From: Polaromonas sp.
GTDB taxonomy: Bacteria; Pseudomonadota; Gammaproteobacteria; Burkholderiales; Burkholderiaceae_C
Assembly: GCF_013817205.1 (NCBI RefSeq)
Contig: NZ_JACDDD010000016.1
Span: 1-52,098 of the forward strand
Length of the DNA stretch: 52,098 nucleotides
Direction: 5' to 3'
Shown here: piece by piece, positions 1 through 7,898 of the stretch
Layout: each line of letters begins with the position of its first letter
Position numbering within the stretch: position 1 is the first letter of the stretch
Position numbers and translations under genes: made by a program
Notes under the pieces: generated by a model
Told to the model about the DNA's origin: nothing
Database searches by the model: none
The model's input: the letters and a program-made list of their open reading frames with translations, nothing else

Positions 1-75
1 CTCGCCTCGGTGCTCCTGCACCATACGGACCGCGCGTTCGCGTACTTCGGGGGAAAACTTGTTTGATTTCTTCAT
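1..75 (-). CDS. IS3-family transposase OrfA, N-terminal 25 residues (runs off window)
   Basis: The minus strand from the ATG at 75 reads MKKSNKFSPEVRERAVRMVQ then EHRGE before the window ends. This is the start of the helix-turn-helix OrfA protein of IS3-family elements, which binds the terminal repeats and is joined to OrfB by frameshifting. Only 25 residues are visible, so subgroup and integrity are unknown. Confidence 0.75.
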   Translation of the reverse strand, partial: MKKSNKFSPEVRERAVRMVQEHRGE

Positions 76-129
76 GGCTCCATCTTCTCAAAGGTTGGAG
101 CCTCCTCAATTCCCGGGGCGATTCACACA
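1..129 (-). mobile_element. IS3-family insertion sequence, left edge only
   Basis: Reading the minus strand, a non-coding leader beginning near 125-129 with TGAATCGCCCCGGGAAT is followed by an OrfA start. The TG start and GC-rich terminal sequence are typical of an IS3-family inverted repeat. The rest of the element lies to the left of the window, so its other end, the target duplication and orfB cannot be checked. The exact terminal base is uncertain because TGTG repeats there. Confidence 0.65.
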
Positions 130-240
130 GACGCTGGCAGCTTAGGCGCTGATGTCATCAGGTCAGTTAACTAAGCCAACCTTGCCTCGTGCCACCAGGG
201 CTTCCAACAGAGATGCTTTTTTTGCACACCGCGTCAGGCG

Positions 241-646
241 TCAGATGCCTTCGGGATGTTGCGTGAGCCCATCGTCGATGGACCACCACGAAGCCTTCGA
301 GTCCACATAAGCGTGTGAGGCTACTTTCGCCGCAACAGGCTCAGCCAGCAGCCCGGCGCGAATTCGAACGACGCCTGGCAGCGAGCTGCGCTCACTGAGC
401 ACCGGCGAGCCACAGATGGCGCAGAAGGCCCTTGTCTTGCCGGGCGAGGACTCGTAGCGATGCAACAGGTCCAGTCCCCGACAGGAACTTCAGCTTGGCC
501 GTTTCCACGGGAATGTTGGCGCCAAAGGCACCGCCTTGCGCTTGCCGACACTGGCTGCAATGGCAGATCTGGATGGGGGCAAGTTCACCTTCGATGATGA
601 AGTGGACGCCTTTGCACAGGCAAGAACCGCGATGCTGAGTTGTCAT
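241..646 (-). pseudogene. GFA-family (DUF636, CENP-V-like) zinc-binding protein, frameshifted
   Basis: Two minus-strand frames together encode one GFA-family protein. The first, from the ATG at 646, gives MTTQHRGSCLCKGVHF, then CHCSQCRQAQGGAFGANIPV and KFLSGT. The second continues with LLHRYESSPGKTRAFCAICG to a stop at 241. The Cys pairs (CLC, CHCSQC, CAIC) are the expected zinc ligands. The break lies at about 470-480: removing one G from the GGGG/GG context there restores one frame. This is either a real disruption or a sequencing error. Its closeness to an IS edge fits decay. Function in the cell is unknown; family members are often annotated as glutathione-dependent formaldehyde-activating, which is not implied here. 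Confidence 0.75.
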
Positions 647-797
647 GGCTGTCAAAGCTCCGGAATTGAAGCGCCGTGTGGTCGCTCCTCGAAATTCTAT
701 GGCGGCACCAGCGGCCAACTATCGCGGTGGCGACTCGCCTGCAGCCACCGCCGGTGCAGTTCATCGCATCACGCCGCTCTGAGGGCAAAATGTCCCC

Positions 798-2033
798 ATG
801 AACTCCCTAGACGGCATCCGCATCCTCGACCTCTCCCGCGTGCTGGCGGGTCCCTGGTGTACCCAGACTTTGGCCGACCTGGGTGCCGACGTGATCAAGA
901 TCGAGCGCCCCGGCACGGGTGATGACACGCGCACCTGGGGGCCGCCGTTTTTGCAGGACAGTGTTGGCGCTGATACGGCCGAAGCAGCGTATTACCTGGG
1001 CACCAACCGCAACAAGCGTTCGGTCACCTGTGACATTGCCAAGCCGGAAGGCCAGGCCCTAATTCGTGAACTGGTCAAACACTGCGATGTGTTTGTCGAG
1101 AACTTCAAGGTTGGCGACATGGCGCGTTATGGGCTGGAGTATGCCTCGCTGATAAAGCTCAACCCGAAACTGGTTTACTGCTCTGTCACCGGCTTTGGCC
1201 AGACCGGGCCGTATGCCGAACGCGCGGGGTATGACTACGCGATTCAAGGCATGGGCGGGTTGATGAGTGTGACGGGTGAGCGTGACGATTTAGGTGGCGG
1301 GCCACAAAAGGTGGGTGTGGCGGTGGCTGATTTGATGACCGGCATGTACGCCACGGTCGCCATCCTGGCCGCGCTGCGCCATGCTGAAAAAACTGGCGAA
1401 GGCCAGCAGGTGGACATGGCCTTGCTGGACACGCAGGTGGCCATGCTGGCCAACCTGGGCGCCAACTATTTGGTTAGCGGCTCTGTGCCTGGGCGCGCGG
1501 GCAATGCGCACCAGAACATCGTGCCCTATCAAGTGTTCGAAGTTGCACCCAATAAGGACGGCAGCAAGGACCATCTCATTCTGGCCGTGGGCAATGACAG
1601 CCAGTACGCCAAATTTTGCGCAGTGGCAGGCCACCCCGAGTTGGCCGGTGACCCGCGCTATGTCAAAAACCAGGACCGCGTGCGCAACCGCGCAGTGCTT
1701 GTGCCTTTGCTGGCCGCCATCATGCTTCAGCGCAGCAAGGCCGACTGGCTGGCCACGCTGGAAGCGGCCAAGGTGCCTTGCGGCGCCATCAACAATATTG
1801 CTGAGGTTTTTGCAGACCCCCAAATCCAGCAGCGCGCCATGGTGACCGACTGGCAGCACCCGCTGGCAAGCAAGGTACGGCTGGTGTCCAGCCCCATGAA
1901 GCTGAGCGCCACGCCAGTGCGCACAGACCTGCCGCCGCCGCTGCTGGGCCAGCACACACAAGAGGTGCTGCGTGAGGTGTTGAACTACTCCGACGCGCAG
2001 CTGTCTGACCTGAAACAACAAGGAGTGATCTGA
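798..2033 (+). CDS. CaiB/BaiF (family III) CoA transferase
   Basis: A 411-residue protein starting MNSLDGIRILDLSRVLAGPW, the family III signature, with DLGADVIKIERPGTGDD at about 28-43 forming the CoA/nucleotide-binding region. Asp178 in VADLMTG is the likely catalytic residue that forms the acyl anhydride. Family members move CoA between carboxylic acids in the cytoplasm; the closest feel is the succinyl-CoA or glutarate type, but the substrate cannot be read from sequence. Its TGA overlaps the next ATG (TGATG at 2031-2035), so it is probably cotranslated with the hydrolase downstream. Length is normal for the family. Confidence 0.9.
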   Translation: MNSLDGIRILDLSRVLAGPWCTQTLADLGADVIKIERPGTGDDTRTWGPPFLQDSVGADTAEAAYYLGTNRNKRSVTCDIAKPEGQALIRELVKHCDVFVENFKVGDMARYGLEYASLIKLNPKLVYCSVTGFGQTGPYAERAGYDYAIQGMGGLMSVTGERDDLGGGPQKVGVAVADLMTGMYATVAILAALRHAEKTGEGQQVDMALLDTQVAMLANLGANYLVSGSVPGRAGNAHQNIVPYQVFEVAPNKDGSKDHLILAVGNDSQYAKFCAVAGHPELAGDPRYVKNQDRVRNRAVLVPLLAAIMLQRSKADWLATLEAAKVPCGAINNIAEVFADPQIQQRAMVTDWQHPLASKVRLVSSPMKLSATPVRTDLPPPLLGQHTQEVLREVLNYSDAQLSDLKQQGVI

Positions 2034-2764
2034 TGGCTAATTTTGTATTGGTGCATGGTGCCTGGCACGGCGGCTGGTGTTGGCAACGCGTGACCTCTGC
2101 GCTGCAGGCGCAGGGCCACCGCGTGCATGCCGTCACGCTGACTGGGCTGGGCGAGCGCGCCCATTTGCTCGCGCCCAGCATCACGCTGGACACGCACATC
2201 GACGACGTGATCAGCGCCATCGAGGTAGAAGAGCTGCACGACGTCATCCTGGTCGTGCACTCCTACGCGGGCATGATTGGCACCGCGGTCGCAGACCGGC
2301 TTGGTAAGCATTTGAAGCATCTGGTCTATGTCGATGCGGTGATCCCCAAGCCCGGCGAAAGCTGGAGCAGCACGCAGTCGGCAGCGACGCAGCAGCAGCG
2401 GCTGTCGGCCGCGCAGTCGACAACGCGCTTCAGCTTTCCGCCGCCAGACCCGGAGGTGTTTGGCCTGATTGATGCCGACCACGCTTGGGTCAAGCGCCGG
2501 CAGACGCCGCACCCCGGCAACACCTACCAGGCGCCGCTGGACTTTGATGTGAAACGTGTCTCCGCCATACCGCGCACCTTTGTCAACTGCACCGAGCCGG
2601 CGCTGGGCACCATTGAGCCAAGCCGCCTGCGCGTCAAAGACCCCAAATTCTGGGATGGCGCCTGGCTGCCCAACTCGAAAATAGTCGAGATCAAGACCGG
2701 GCACGACCCGATGATCACTGAGCCAGCCGCGCTGACAAAAATTTTGCTCGACTGCGCTGCATGA
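2033..2764 (+). CDS. alpha/beta hydrolase of the EstC / plant methylesterase-hydroxynitrile lyase type
   Basis: This 243-residue protein starts with FVLVHGAWHGGWCW, the oxyanion strand-loop of this subfamily. The nucleophile is Ser77 in HSYAG, and the C-terminal TGHDPMITEP places the catalytic His at about 224. The family hydrolyses small carboxylic esters; substrate is unknown. It overlaps the CoA transferase by one base and the next gene by four (ATGA at 2761-2764), so the three genes look translationally coupled. No signal peptide, so cytoplasmic. Confidence 0.85.
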   Translation: MANFVLVHGAWHGGWCWQRVTSALQAQGHRVHAVTLTGLGERAHLLAPSITLDTHIDDVISAIEVEELHDVILVVHSYAGMIGTAVADRLGKHLKHLVYVDAVIPKPGESWSSTQSAATQQQRLSAAQSTTRFSFPPPDPEVFGLIDADHAWVKRRQTPHPGNTYQAPLDFDVKRVSAIPRTFVNCTEPALGTIEPSRLRVKDPKFWDGAWLPNSKIVEIKTGHDPMITEPAALTKILLDCAA

Positions 2765-3243
2765 ACATGCTGGACCGCCGCCACTTCACGGCCGCCTTGG
2801 CAGGCGGGCTTTTGCTGCCACCGCTGGCACTGGCCAAAGACACGGCGCTGCCAGTGCCAACCTCTCTACCAGGCGCAGCGCAAACCGCTGCCGCCAAAAA
2901 AGAGCCGCTGGTGCTGCTGGTCAGCCTGCCCGGTTGCCCTTATTGCGAGGTGGTGCGGCGCAACTACCTGCTGCCTGCGCAACGTGATGGCAGCCTGCAG
3001 GCCTGGCAGCTCAACATCAGCGACAAGACCACACCGCTGGTCGGTTTCGACGGCAAGGCGACCACAGCTACGGCGCAAATCGCGGTGTGGAAAGCCGGCT
3101 TCACGCCGACCGTGCTGTTTCTCGGCCCGCAGGGGCAGGAGCTGGCCGAAAGGCTGGTGGGCCTGGGCTCCAACGACTTTTACGGTGCCTACCTGGACGA
3201 CCGGCTGGCGACGGCGCGCAAGGTGCTGGCATCGGTCCGCTAG
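2761..3243 (+). CDS. exported thioredoxin-fold protein with CPYC motif
   Basis: A 160-residue protein. The N-terminus MNMLDRRHFTAALAGGLLLP with a run to LALA is a signal peptide with twin Arg, so Tat export is possible. After it comes LVLLVSLPGCPYCEVVRR with the redox pair Cys59 and Cys62, and a cis-Pro region GFTPTVLFLGPQG, as in SoxW/DsbD-gamma-like periplasmic thioredoxins. It overlaps the hydrolase by ATGA. A second Met at residue 3 is an equally good start. Its redox partner is not evident in the window. Confidence 0.8.
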   Translation: MNMLDRRHFTAALAGGLLLPPLALAKDTALPVPTSLPGAAQTAAAKKEPLVLLVSLPGCPYCEVVRRNYLLPAQRDGSLQAWQLNISDKTTPLVGFDGKATTATAQIAVWKAGFTPTVLFLGPQGQELAERLVGLGSNDFYGAYLDDRLATARKVLASVR

Positions 3244-3252
3244 AAGCCGCCC

Positions 3253-3675
3253 ATGCAAGCATTTGCCGATCCGTCCGTGGAAGCCGTCTTCAAGGCCTGC
3301 CCGCCCGCGCTGAAGAAAAAACTGCTGTCCCTGCGCGCCATGATCTTCGAGGTAGCGGCCAGCACTCCGGGGGTGGGTGAACTGCAGGAAACCCTGAAGT
3401 GGAACGAACCGGCCTACCTGACGACACAATCAAAAAGCGGAAGCACGATCAGGATCGCGCCGAAAAAATCCGGCGCCACGCAGTACGCGATGTATTTCAA
3501 TTGCCAGACCCGTCTGGTCGACACCTTCAGGACGCTGTTTCCGGCAGAGTTCAACTACGAAGGCAACCGCGCCATCGTGTTTGATACGGACCAGGCCGTG
3601 CATGAAGACGCGCTGCGCTTTTGTATCGCCATGACACTGACTTACCACCGCAACAAAACCGGGGTGGGCGCTTGA
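3253..3675 (+). CDS. DUF1801 domain protein
   Basis: A 140-residue protein with the DUF1801 (YdhG-like) pattern: a helical start, then LQETLKWNEPAYLTT and later IRIAPKK, YAMYFNCQTRLVD and FNYEGNRAIVFD. The family has a small SufE/YdhG-like alpha-beta fold with no agreed biochemical role. It starts 9 bases after the thioredoxin-like gene and its stop overlaps a TTG start of grpB, so it belongs to the same transcript. Confidence 0.8.
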   Translation: MQAFADPSVEAVFKACPPALKKKLLSLRAMIFEVAASTPGVGELQETLKWNEPAYLTTQSKSGSTIRIAPKKSGATQYAMYFNCQTRLVDTFRTLFPAEFNYEGNRAIVFDTDQAVHEDALRFCIAMTLTYHRNKTGVGA

Positions 3676-4208
3676 ACAGCGACGAGTCTCTGCAGGCGGC
3701 CATTCACGAAGAAGTGGCCCTAGAAGCCTACAACGAGGCCTGGCCGGCGATGTTTGTGGCCGAGCGGGACCGCCTTCTCGGGCTGCTTCCGCTGAGCTTC
3801 ATAGACATCGAACACATCGGCAGCACTGCCGTACCCGGCCTGATCGCCAAGCCGGTTATTGACCTGCTTGCGGGTGTGGAAAGCATGGGCATGGCCCGCT
3901 CGCTCAGCGGCGCGCTACTGGAAGCCGGCTACACCACTTCAGCCGAATTCAACGCCACACTGACAGACCGGCAGTGGTTCATGCGATGGGCTGATGGACA
4001 CCGCACGCACCATCTGCACATCGTAGTGCACGGCAGTCCGGCCTGGGACCAACGCCTGCGCTTTCGGGATGCCCTGCTCAGCCATCCGGTCATTGTCACC
4101 CGTTATGCCGCATTAAAGGCAGCGCTGGCCTTGCGGCATAGCGCGGACCGCGAGGCCTACACCAAAGCCAAAACCACGTTTGTGCAGTCGGTGACGGGGC
4201 CCGACTGA
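3672..4208 (+). CDS. GrpB family protein (UPF0157 nucleotidyltransferase fold)
   Basis: About 178 residues from a TTG at 3672 whose TTGA overlaps the DUF1801 stop; a purine-rich GGGGTGGG lies just upstream. An in-frame ATG at 3621 would overlap DUF1801 by 55 bases and is less likely. The family motif HIGSTAVPGLIAKPVIDLL falls at about 48-66 and the C-terminal block WFMRWADGHRTHHLHIVVHG carries the conserved His pairs. GrpB proteins have a nucleotidyltransferase-like fold and are found alone or fused to dephospho-CoA kinase; role unknown. A diverged copy of its C-terminal half is found in the next ORF. Confidence 0.85.
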   Translation: MNSDESLQAAIHEEVALEAYNEAWPAMFVAERDRLLGLLPLSFIDIEHIGSTAVPGLIAKPVIDLLAGVESMGMARSLSGALLEAGYTTSAEFNATLTDRQWFMRWADGHRTHHLHIVVHGSPAWDQRLRFRDALLSHPVIVTRYAALKAALALRHSADREAYTKAKTTFVQSVTGPD

Positions 4209-4218
4209 GACTGAAACG

Positions 4219-4275
4219 CTCTAATTTTGATAGCTGCTTGTGCCTGACAGATAAGGGCTGGATGCGGATTTTCTT
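4219..4275 (+). repeat. dispersed repeat family A, copy 1
   Basis: About 57 bases with the family core TTTTGATAGCTGCTTG, then GCC...AAGGGCTGGATG. It matches other copies at 5005, 23025, 26516, 30104 and 49891, all in the same + orientation. It follows the grpB stop by 11 bases. Confidence 0.7.
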
Positions 4276-4404
4276 CATCACCAGTGTGGAAAGTACCCCA
4301 AGGCCAAGCAGGTGGAGTCTGTTTGTGCGTCAAATCGGTCATCAGTCTTATGCCGCCGCGAGTTGACTCGCCAAGCCGTCTTCAAAGGTCACGGAGCACT
4401 CACC

Positions 4405-4995
4405 ATGCGAAGCTTGATGCATTACGCGCCCGCGGCCGTGGTGGTTAACAACGCGGGCGACATCATCTACATCAGTGGTCGCACCGGCAAGTACCTGGAG
4501 CCAGCCGCAGGCAAGGCGAACTGGAACTTTCACGCCATGGTGCGCGAGGGCCTGCGCTCACCGTTGGTCGACGCTCTGAAGCTTGCCGCCACCCAGACCG
4601 AAGCAGTTCATTTGCCTAAACTGCGTACACACTTGGCTGGGGACGCGCAGATTGTCGATGTCACCGTGCAGGCGATCCGGGACCTTTCCGCTCTGCAAGG
4701 CATGCTGATGATCGTGTTCCGTGACGTGGCGGCAGAACCCGTTGGACGGGGCCGTCGCAAATGGTTCATGAGCTGGGCCGACGGGCACAGCACCCACCAC
4801 CTGCACGTGGTGGTGCACGGTGGCCCGGTGTGGATGCAACGCCTGCGCTTTCGCGACGCCCTGCGCAGCGATGCCGTTCTTGCTGCGCGTTATGCCGCAC
4901 TGAAGGCAACCCTGGCCTTGCGGCACGGCACAGACCGCGAGGTCTACACCGAAGCTAAAGCGGCGTTTGTGCAGTCAGTCGCGGGGCCGGACTGA
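4405..4995 (+). CDS. chimeric ORF: CheB/CheR-type PAS fragment fused to GrpB C-terminal half
   Basis: From the ATG at 4405 (GGAG nine bases upstream) the protein has 196 residues. Residues 1-118 read as the PAS domain found in CheB/CheR hybrid proteins: HYAPAAVVVNNAGDIIYISG, RTGKYLEPAAGKANWNFHAM, REGLRSPL. From about residue 119 (near 4758) it becomes GrpB: KWFMSWADGHSTHHLHVVVH to the end, about three quarters identical by eye to the tail of the intact GrpB just upstream. The N-terminal GrpB nucleotidyltransferase motif HIGSTAVPG is absent. The identity is too low for a fresh tandem duplication. It may be a recombination relic rather than a working protein; an upstream ATG at 4312 gives no recognisable sequence. 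Confidence 0.65.
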   Translation: MRSLMHYAPAAVVVNNAGDIIYISGRTGKYLEPAAGKANWNFHAMVREGLRSPLVDALKLAATQTEAVHLPKLRTHLAGDAQIVDVTVQAIRDLSALQGMLMIVFRDVAAEPVGRGRRKWFMSWADGHSTHHLHVVVHGGPVWMQRLRFRDALRSDAVLAARYAALKATLALRHGTDREVYTEAKAAFVQSVAGPD

Positions 4996-5004
4996 ATAGC
5001 AATT

Positions 5005-5060
5005 TGCTCTGTCTTTGATAGCTACTTGCGCTTGTCTGACGGGGGCTGGGATGTGTTTTG
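5005..5060 (+). repeat. dispersed repeat family A, copy 2
   Basis: Core TTTGATAGCTACTTGCGC with GGGGGCTGGGATG. It sits after the chimeric GrpB tail exactly as copy 1 sits after the intact GrpB, so the gene tail and the repeat may have been copied together. Confidence 0.65.
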
Positions 5061-5286
5061 ATGCATCGAGCGGCGACAAACCGGCCCGGCAGCACGACCG
5101 CAGGCCATGTTGATGAACCAAATCGGGCTGCGGCCCATGTGTGGCGAGCGCTGCAAGCTATCAAAACAGTAGCGCCTCGAAGACCGTTGCTGCTGAGCGT
5201 CCCCGCTGACCACAAGCCGTGACCTTGCCAGACCATGCAGCCACTGGCGAGCGGGGCCTGCGGTGTAACGGAACAAACCTTCGACC

Positions 5287-5328
5287 GCGAACTGCGAACT
5301 GCGAACTGCGAACTGCGAACTGCGAACT
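5287..5328. repeat. six perfect tandem copies of the heptamer GCGAACT
   Basis: GCGAACT is repeated six times without error. Heptamer arrays change copy number by replication slippage. It is not in a credible ORF. The last unit forms the left arm of the adjoining stem-loop. Confidence 0.9.
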
Positions 5329-5343
5329 TTTTAGTTCGTTTTT
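5323..5343 (+). terminator. candidate intrinsic terminator
   Basis: CGAACT, a TTTT loop, AGTTCG, then TTTTT on the + strand. The 6-bp stem uses the last heptamer repeat as its left arm. It would end transcripts from the 798-4995 gene run. The stem is short, so strength is doubtful. Confidence 0.5.
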
Positions 5344-5515
5344 GCGCGTTTTCTCGTCGGAAATTTGTGATTTATGTCTTTTCCGTGACAAAACGCAAAG
5401 TTTCGAAGTAACAAAACGTTCTTAAAGGCGCGTTTTCGTGGAAACTCGCTTCGAGGGCGGTTGCCCCGGGCAGGCGAGACAGCCTGCAATCATTCCAACA
5501 AAACAGGAACATGTC

Positions 5516-6484
5516 ATGAAGATTCACAGCTACTGCGGCTTTCTGCTTTCGTCCGCAGCTTTTGTCCTGGCGCCCGCAGCGGCCCAGACCGATGGCAGTG
5601 CGCCACGCGCCCGGCCTGCAGCCAAACCGGCACCAGCAGCGCCCGCCTACACCGGTCCACGCGAGAAAATGGTAGTGGCCATGCCCAAGACCTACGGCAA
5701 AAGCGAAACCATGGCGCTGTGGGGCGACTATTTCAGCCACCTGTCGCGCTGCGGCAATATCGACCTGCACAATGCCTTGGGCGAATCGCTGGACAAGACC
5801 TCCAATGTCGACATCCTTGGTGAAAAAGAACTGATTGAAGCCATTTCGACCGGCAAAGCCCAGCTCGCCCAAGTCAACCCCGGCCTGGCCGCGCAACTCG
5901 TCACCGCGGGCCAGCCAGCGCCGTTCGGCGTGCCTGGCAACAAGACCAGCGGCGTGCGCAACTCCTACAAGCTAATCCTGATCAGCCGCGTCGACAGTCC
6001 TTTCAAGGAGCCGAAGGACCTGGTGGGGAAAAAGGTCGCGCACACCACACCGACCTCGAACTCCGGCAACCTGGCGCCGCGCGCGCTGTTCCCTGCGCTG
6101 GGCCTGGCGCCTGACAAGGACTACGAAGTGGTTTTTTCCAACGGGCATGAGCGCTCAGTCACCGGCGTGATGCACGGTTTTTACCCCGCCGCGGCCGTGG
6201 CCAGCGATTTGTACCAGCGCATGATCGTCAAGGGCGACGTCAAGGGCTCGAGCATTCGCACGATCTGGGAAAGCCCGCCTTTCATGACCGAAACCTGGAC
6301 CATGAGCAAGGACGTCTCGCCTGAATTGCAGGCGCGGGTGAAAAAGTGCTCGTTCAGCTACAACTTCTCACCAAACCTGCAGAAGCAGTTGCCGGGCAAT
6401 GACACCTTCTTGCCCATCAACTTTGATCGCGACTTTGCCACCGTGATGGAAGTTTTCCGCAAGTCCCAAGCCGCGAAGAAGTAG
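5516..6484 (+). CDS. PhnD-like phosphate/phosphonate ABC transporter substrate-binding protein
   Basis: A 322-residue protein from the ATG at 5516, preceded by ACAGGAAC. Residues 1-23 form a signal peptide (LLSSAAFVLAPAAAQ), followed by a Pro/Ala-rich linker. The mature part has the PhnD-like periplasmic-binding pattern: AISTGKAQLAQVNPGLAAQL, DSPFKEPKDLVGKKVAHTTP, TSNSGNLAPRALF and a late FSNGHERSVTGVMHG. The family binds phosphate, phosphite or phosphonates in the periplasm, but many members have other ligands. No permease or ATPase gene is adjacent, so it is an orphan. The upstream in-frame ATG at 5438 is unlikely. Confidence 0.8.
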   Translation: MKIHSYCGFLLSSAAFVLAPAAAQTDGSAPRARPAAKPAPAAPAYTGPREKMVVAMPKTYGKSETMALWGDYFSHLSRCGNIDLHNALGESLDKTSNVDILGEKELIEAISTGKAQLAQVNPGLAAQLVTAGQPAPFGVPGNKTSGVRNSYKLILISRVDSPFKEPKDLVGKKVAHTTPTSNSGNLAPRALFPALGLAPDKDYEVVFSNGHERSVTGVMHGFYPAAAVASDLYQRMIVKGDVKGSSIRTIWESPPFMTETWTMSKDVSPELQARVKKCSFSYNFSPNLQKQLPGNDTFLPINFDRDFATVMEVFRKSQAAKK

Positions 6485-6499
6485 GCCCCACGTCCAGGC

Positions 6500-6562
6500 T
6501 TACTGCTTGTAGCCCGTTCCCCCTCGAGGGGGCGGTGCCTGCGGGCATAACTGAGCGACCGT
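6500..6562 (+). repeat. dispersed repeat family B, partial copy
   Basis: A degenerate copy of the GC-rich family: CTTGTAGCCC, CCCCCTCGAGGGGG (a self-complementary centre), GTGCCTGCGGGC. It lies between two convergent genes. Confidence 0.55.
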
Positions 6563-6569
6563 GGCGGCC

Positions 6570-7274
6570 CTACTTCATCGAACCGAAGACGCGTTTCAGG
6601 ATCGCGCTGCCGGTGCCAATCGGGTCCTGGCGTATCTTTTTTTCTTCCTCGCCAATGATCAGGTAGAGGCCGTCGAGCGACTTGCCGGTCACGTACTGCT
6701 GGATATTGGCGTCTTCCTTTTTGACCAAGCCGAAGCCTGCGGCCTTGCCGGCGAACTCGTTGTACTTGTTGGCCAGGCCCACCTTGGCGGTGGCCTGCGT
6801 CACCACCGGCAAAAACCGCACGGCCAGCGGCTCGCGGGTCTTTTCGGCGAAGAAGGTGGTGACGGAGGTTTCACCGCCCTGCAGGATGTTTTTGGCATCG
6901 TTGACGTTCATGGAACGCACGGCGCTGACCAGCAGGTCCTTGCCCATGGGCACGGCGGCTTCGGCGGCGCGGTTGATGGCGGTGACCAGCTCGTCGATGC
7001 GTTTGCCCTGGCCGAAGTTTCGCAAAAATTTGGAGGCCTCCTCAAGGTATCCCGGCAAAGGGATGCGAACTTTCGGGTTGCCGAGGAATCCATCCGTCTT
7101 ACCCAGCAGGGCCACGGCCGCCAGCGCCCCTTTTTCCAGGGCGGCTTTCAGGCCGCTGGACGCTTCGGCGTTGGTCAGGTCGCCGAGTGACAAGGCCCGC
7201 GCCTGCTGGTGGGTGGCCAGGATCAGTATGCCAAGTGCGCTGATACCGGCTTGGTTAAAATTGCGACGTTGCAT
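6570..7274 (-). CDS. DUF4197 domain protein, exported
   Basis: A 234-residue protein from the ATG at 7274. The N-terminus MQRRNFNQAGISALGILILA with ...QARA is a signal peptide with twin Arg. The mature part has the DUF4197 pattern: ALSLGDLTNAEASSGLKAAL, FLGNPKVRIPLPGYLEEASK, and a C-terminal LDGLYLIIGEEEKKIRQDPI. The family is periplasmic and of unknown function. Longer starts up to 7496 run through the opposing tlpA-like gene and are not credible. Its start codon overlaps that of the divergent gene. Confidence 0.85.
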   Translation of the reverse strand: MQRRNFNQAGISALGILILATHQQARALSLGDLTNAEASSGLKAALEKGALAAVALLGKTDGFLGNPKVRIPLPGYLEEASKFLRNFGQGKRIDELVTAINRAAEAAVPMGKDLLVSAVRSMNVNDAKNILQGGETSVTTFFAEKTREPLAVRFLPVVTQATAKVGLANKYNEFAGKAAGFGLVKKEDANIQQYVTGKSLDGLYLIIGEEEKKIRQDPIGTGSAILKRVFGSMK

Positions 7275-7806
7275 GATGAATACCTTCCAGAAGTTGAATC
7301 CCGTGTCCGCGTCAGTATGCCGGATCGTGCTGGCCTCGGCATTGGCCCTGGGCTCGCTCGCCGCGCTGTCGGGCTGCGGCGGCGCGCAGGCCGCGCCCGA
7401 GTCGACCTTTGTACTGCTTAACGGCAGCAAGCAGACTACGGCTGACATGAAGGGCAAAGTCACGCTGGTCAATTTTTGGGCCACCAGCTGCGTCACCTGC
7501 GTGGCCGAGATGCCCCAGCTCGTCGCGACTTATGACAAGTACAAGGCCAGGGGCTACGACACGCTGGCAGTCGCCATGAGTTACGACCCGCCCAGCTACG
7601 TCGTCAACTACGCCGAAACCCGCCAACTGCCCTTCAAGGTCGCCATCGACAATACCGGCGCAGTGGCCAAAGCCTGGGGCGACGTGCAACTCACCCCCAC
7701 CACCTACATCGTCAACAAACGCGGCGAGATCGTCAAACGGTATGTCGGCGAGCCGGATTTTGCCGATTTGCACAAGTTGATAGAAAAATTGCTCGCTGAA
7801 ACCTGA
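7273..7806 (+). CDS. TlpA-like thiol-disulfide oxidoreductase lipoprotein
   Basis: A 177-residue protein (start 7273 or 7276). A signal peptide ends in a lipobox ALSGC with Cys35, so it is probably membrane-anchored. Then VTLVNFWATSCVTCVAEMPQ carries the redox pair Cys73/Cys76; the usual TlpA motif WCxxC is replaced by SCVTC. The cis-Pro region QLTPTTYIVNKRGEIV follows. Such proteins reduce periplasmic disulfides, often for cytochrome c or oxidase assembly; a cytochrome c' gene lies just downstream. Its ATG overlaps the DUF4197 start, so promoter and ribosome site must lie within the opposing gene. Confidence 0.85.
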   Translation: MMNTFQKLNPVSASVCRIVLASALALGSLAALSGCGGAQAAPESTFVLLNGSKQTTADMKGKVTLVNFWATSCVTCVAEMPQLVATYDKYKARGYDTLAVAMSYDPPSYVVNYAETRQLPFKVAIDNTGAVAKAWGDVQLTPTTYIVNKRGEIVKRYVGEPDFADLHKLIEKLLAET

Positions 7807-7898
7807 GTACCCAACTTCAACACCAAAGAAAATGGCTGCTCCCGGAAAGGAACCGACCATTTTTACGCTGACCGCAGGCGTCTCCAACAGGCTCTTAG

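Larger units (their letters stand above)
5061..5515. other. intergenic stretch without a convincing gene
   Basis: About 455 bases. It holds a partial family A fragment in reverse near 5153-5178, six heptamer repeats at 5287-5328, an overlapping stem-loop with T-run at 5323-5343, and an AT-richer segment at 5340-5430 that may carry the promoter of the downstream binding-protein gene. No ORF here looks like a protein. Confidence 0.6.

Noticed and set aside
5287..5328. Heptamer array as a CRISPR array
   Set aside because: Units are 7 bases with no spacers and no cas genes nearby.
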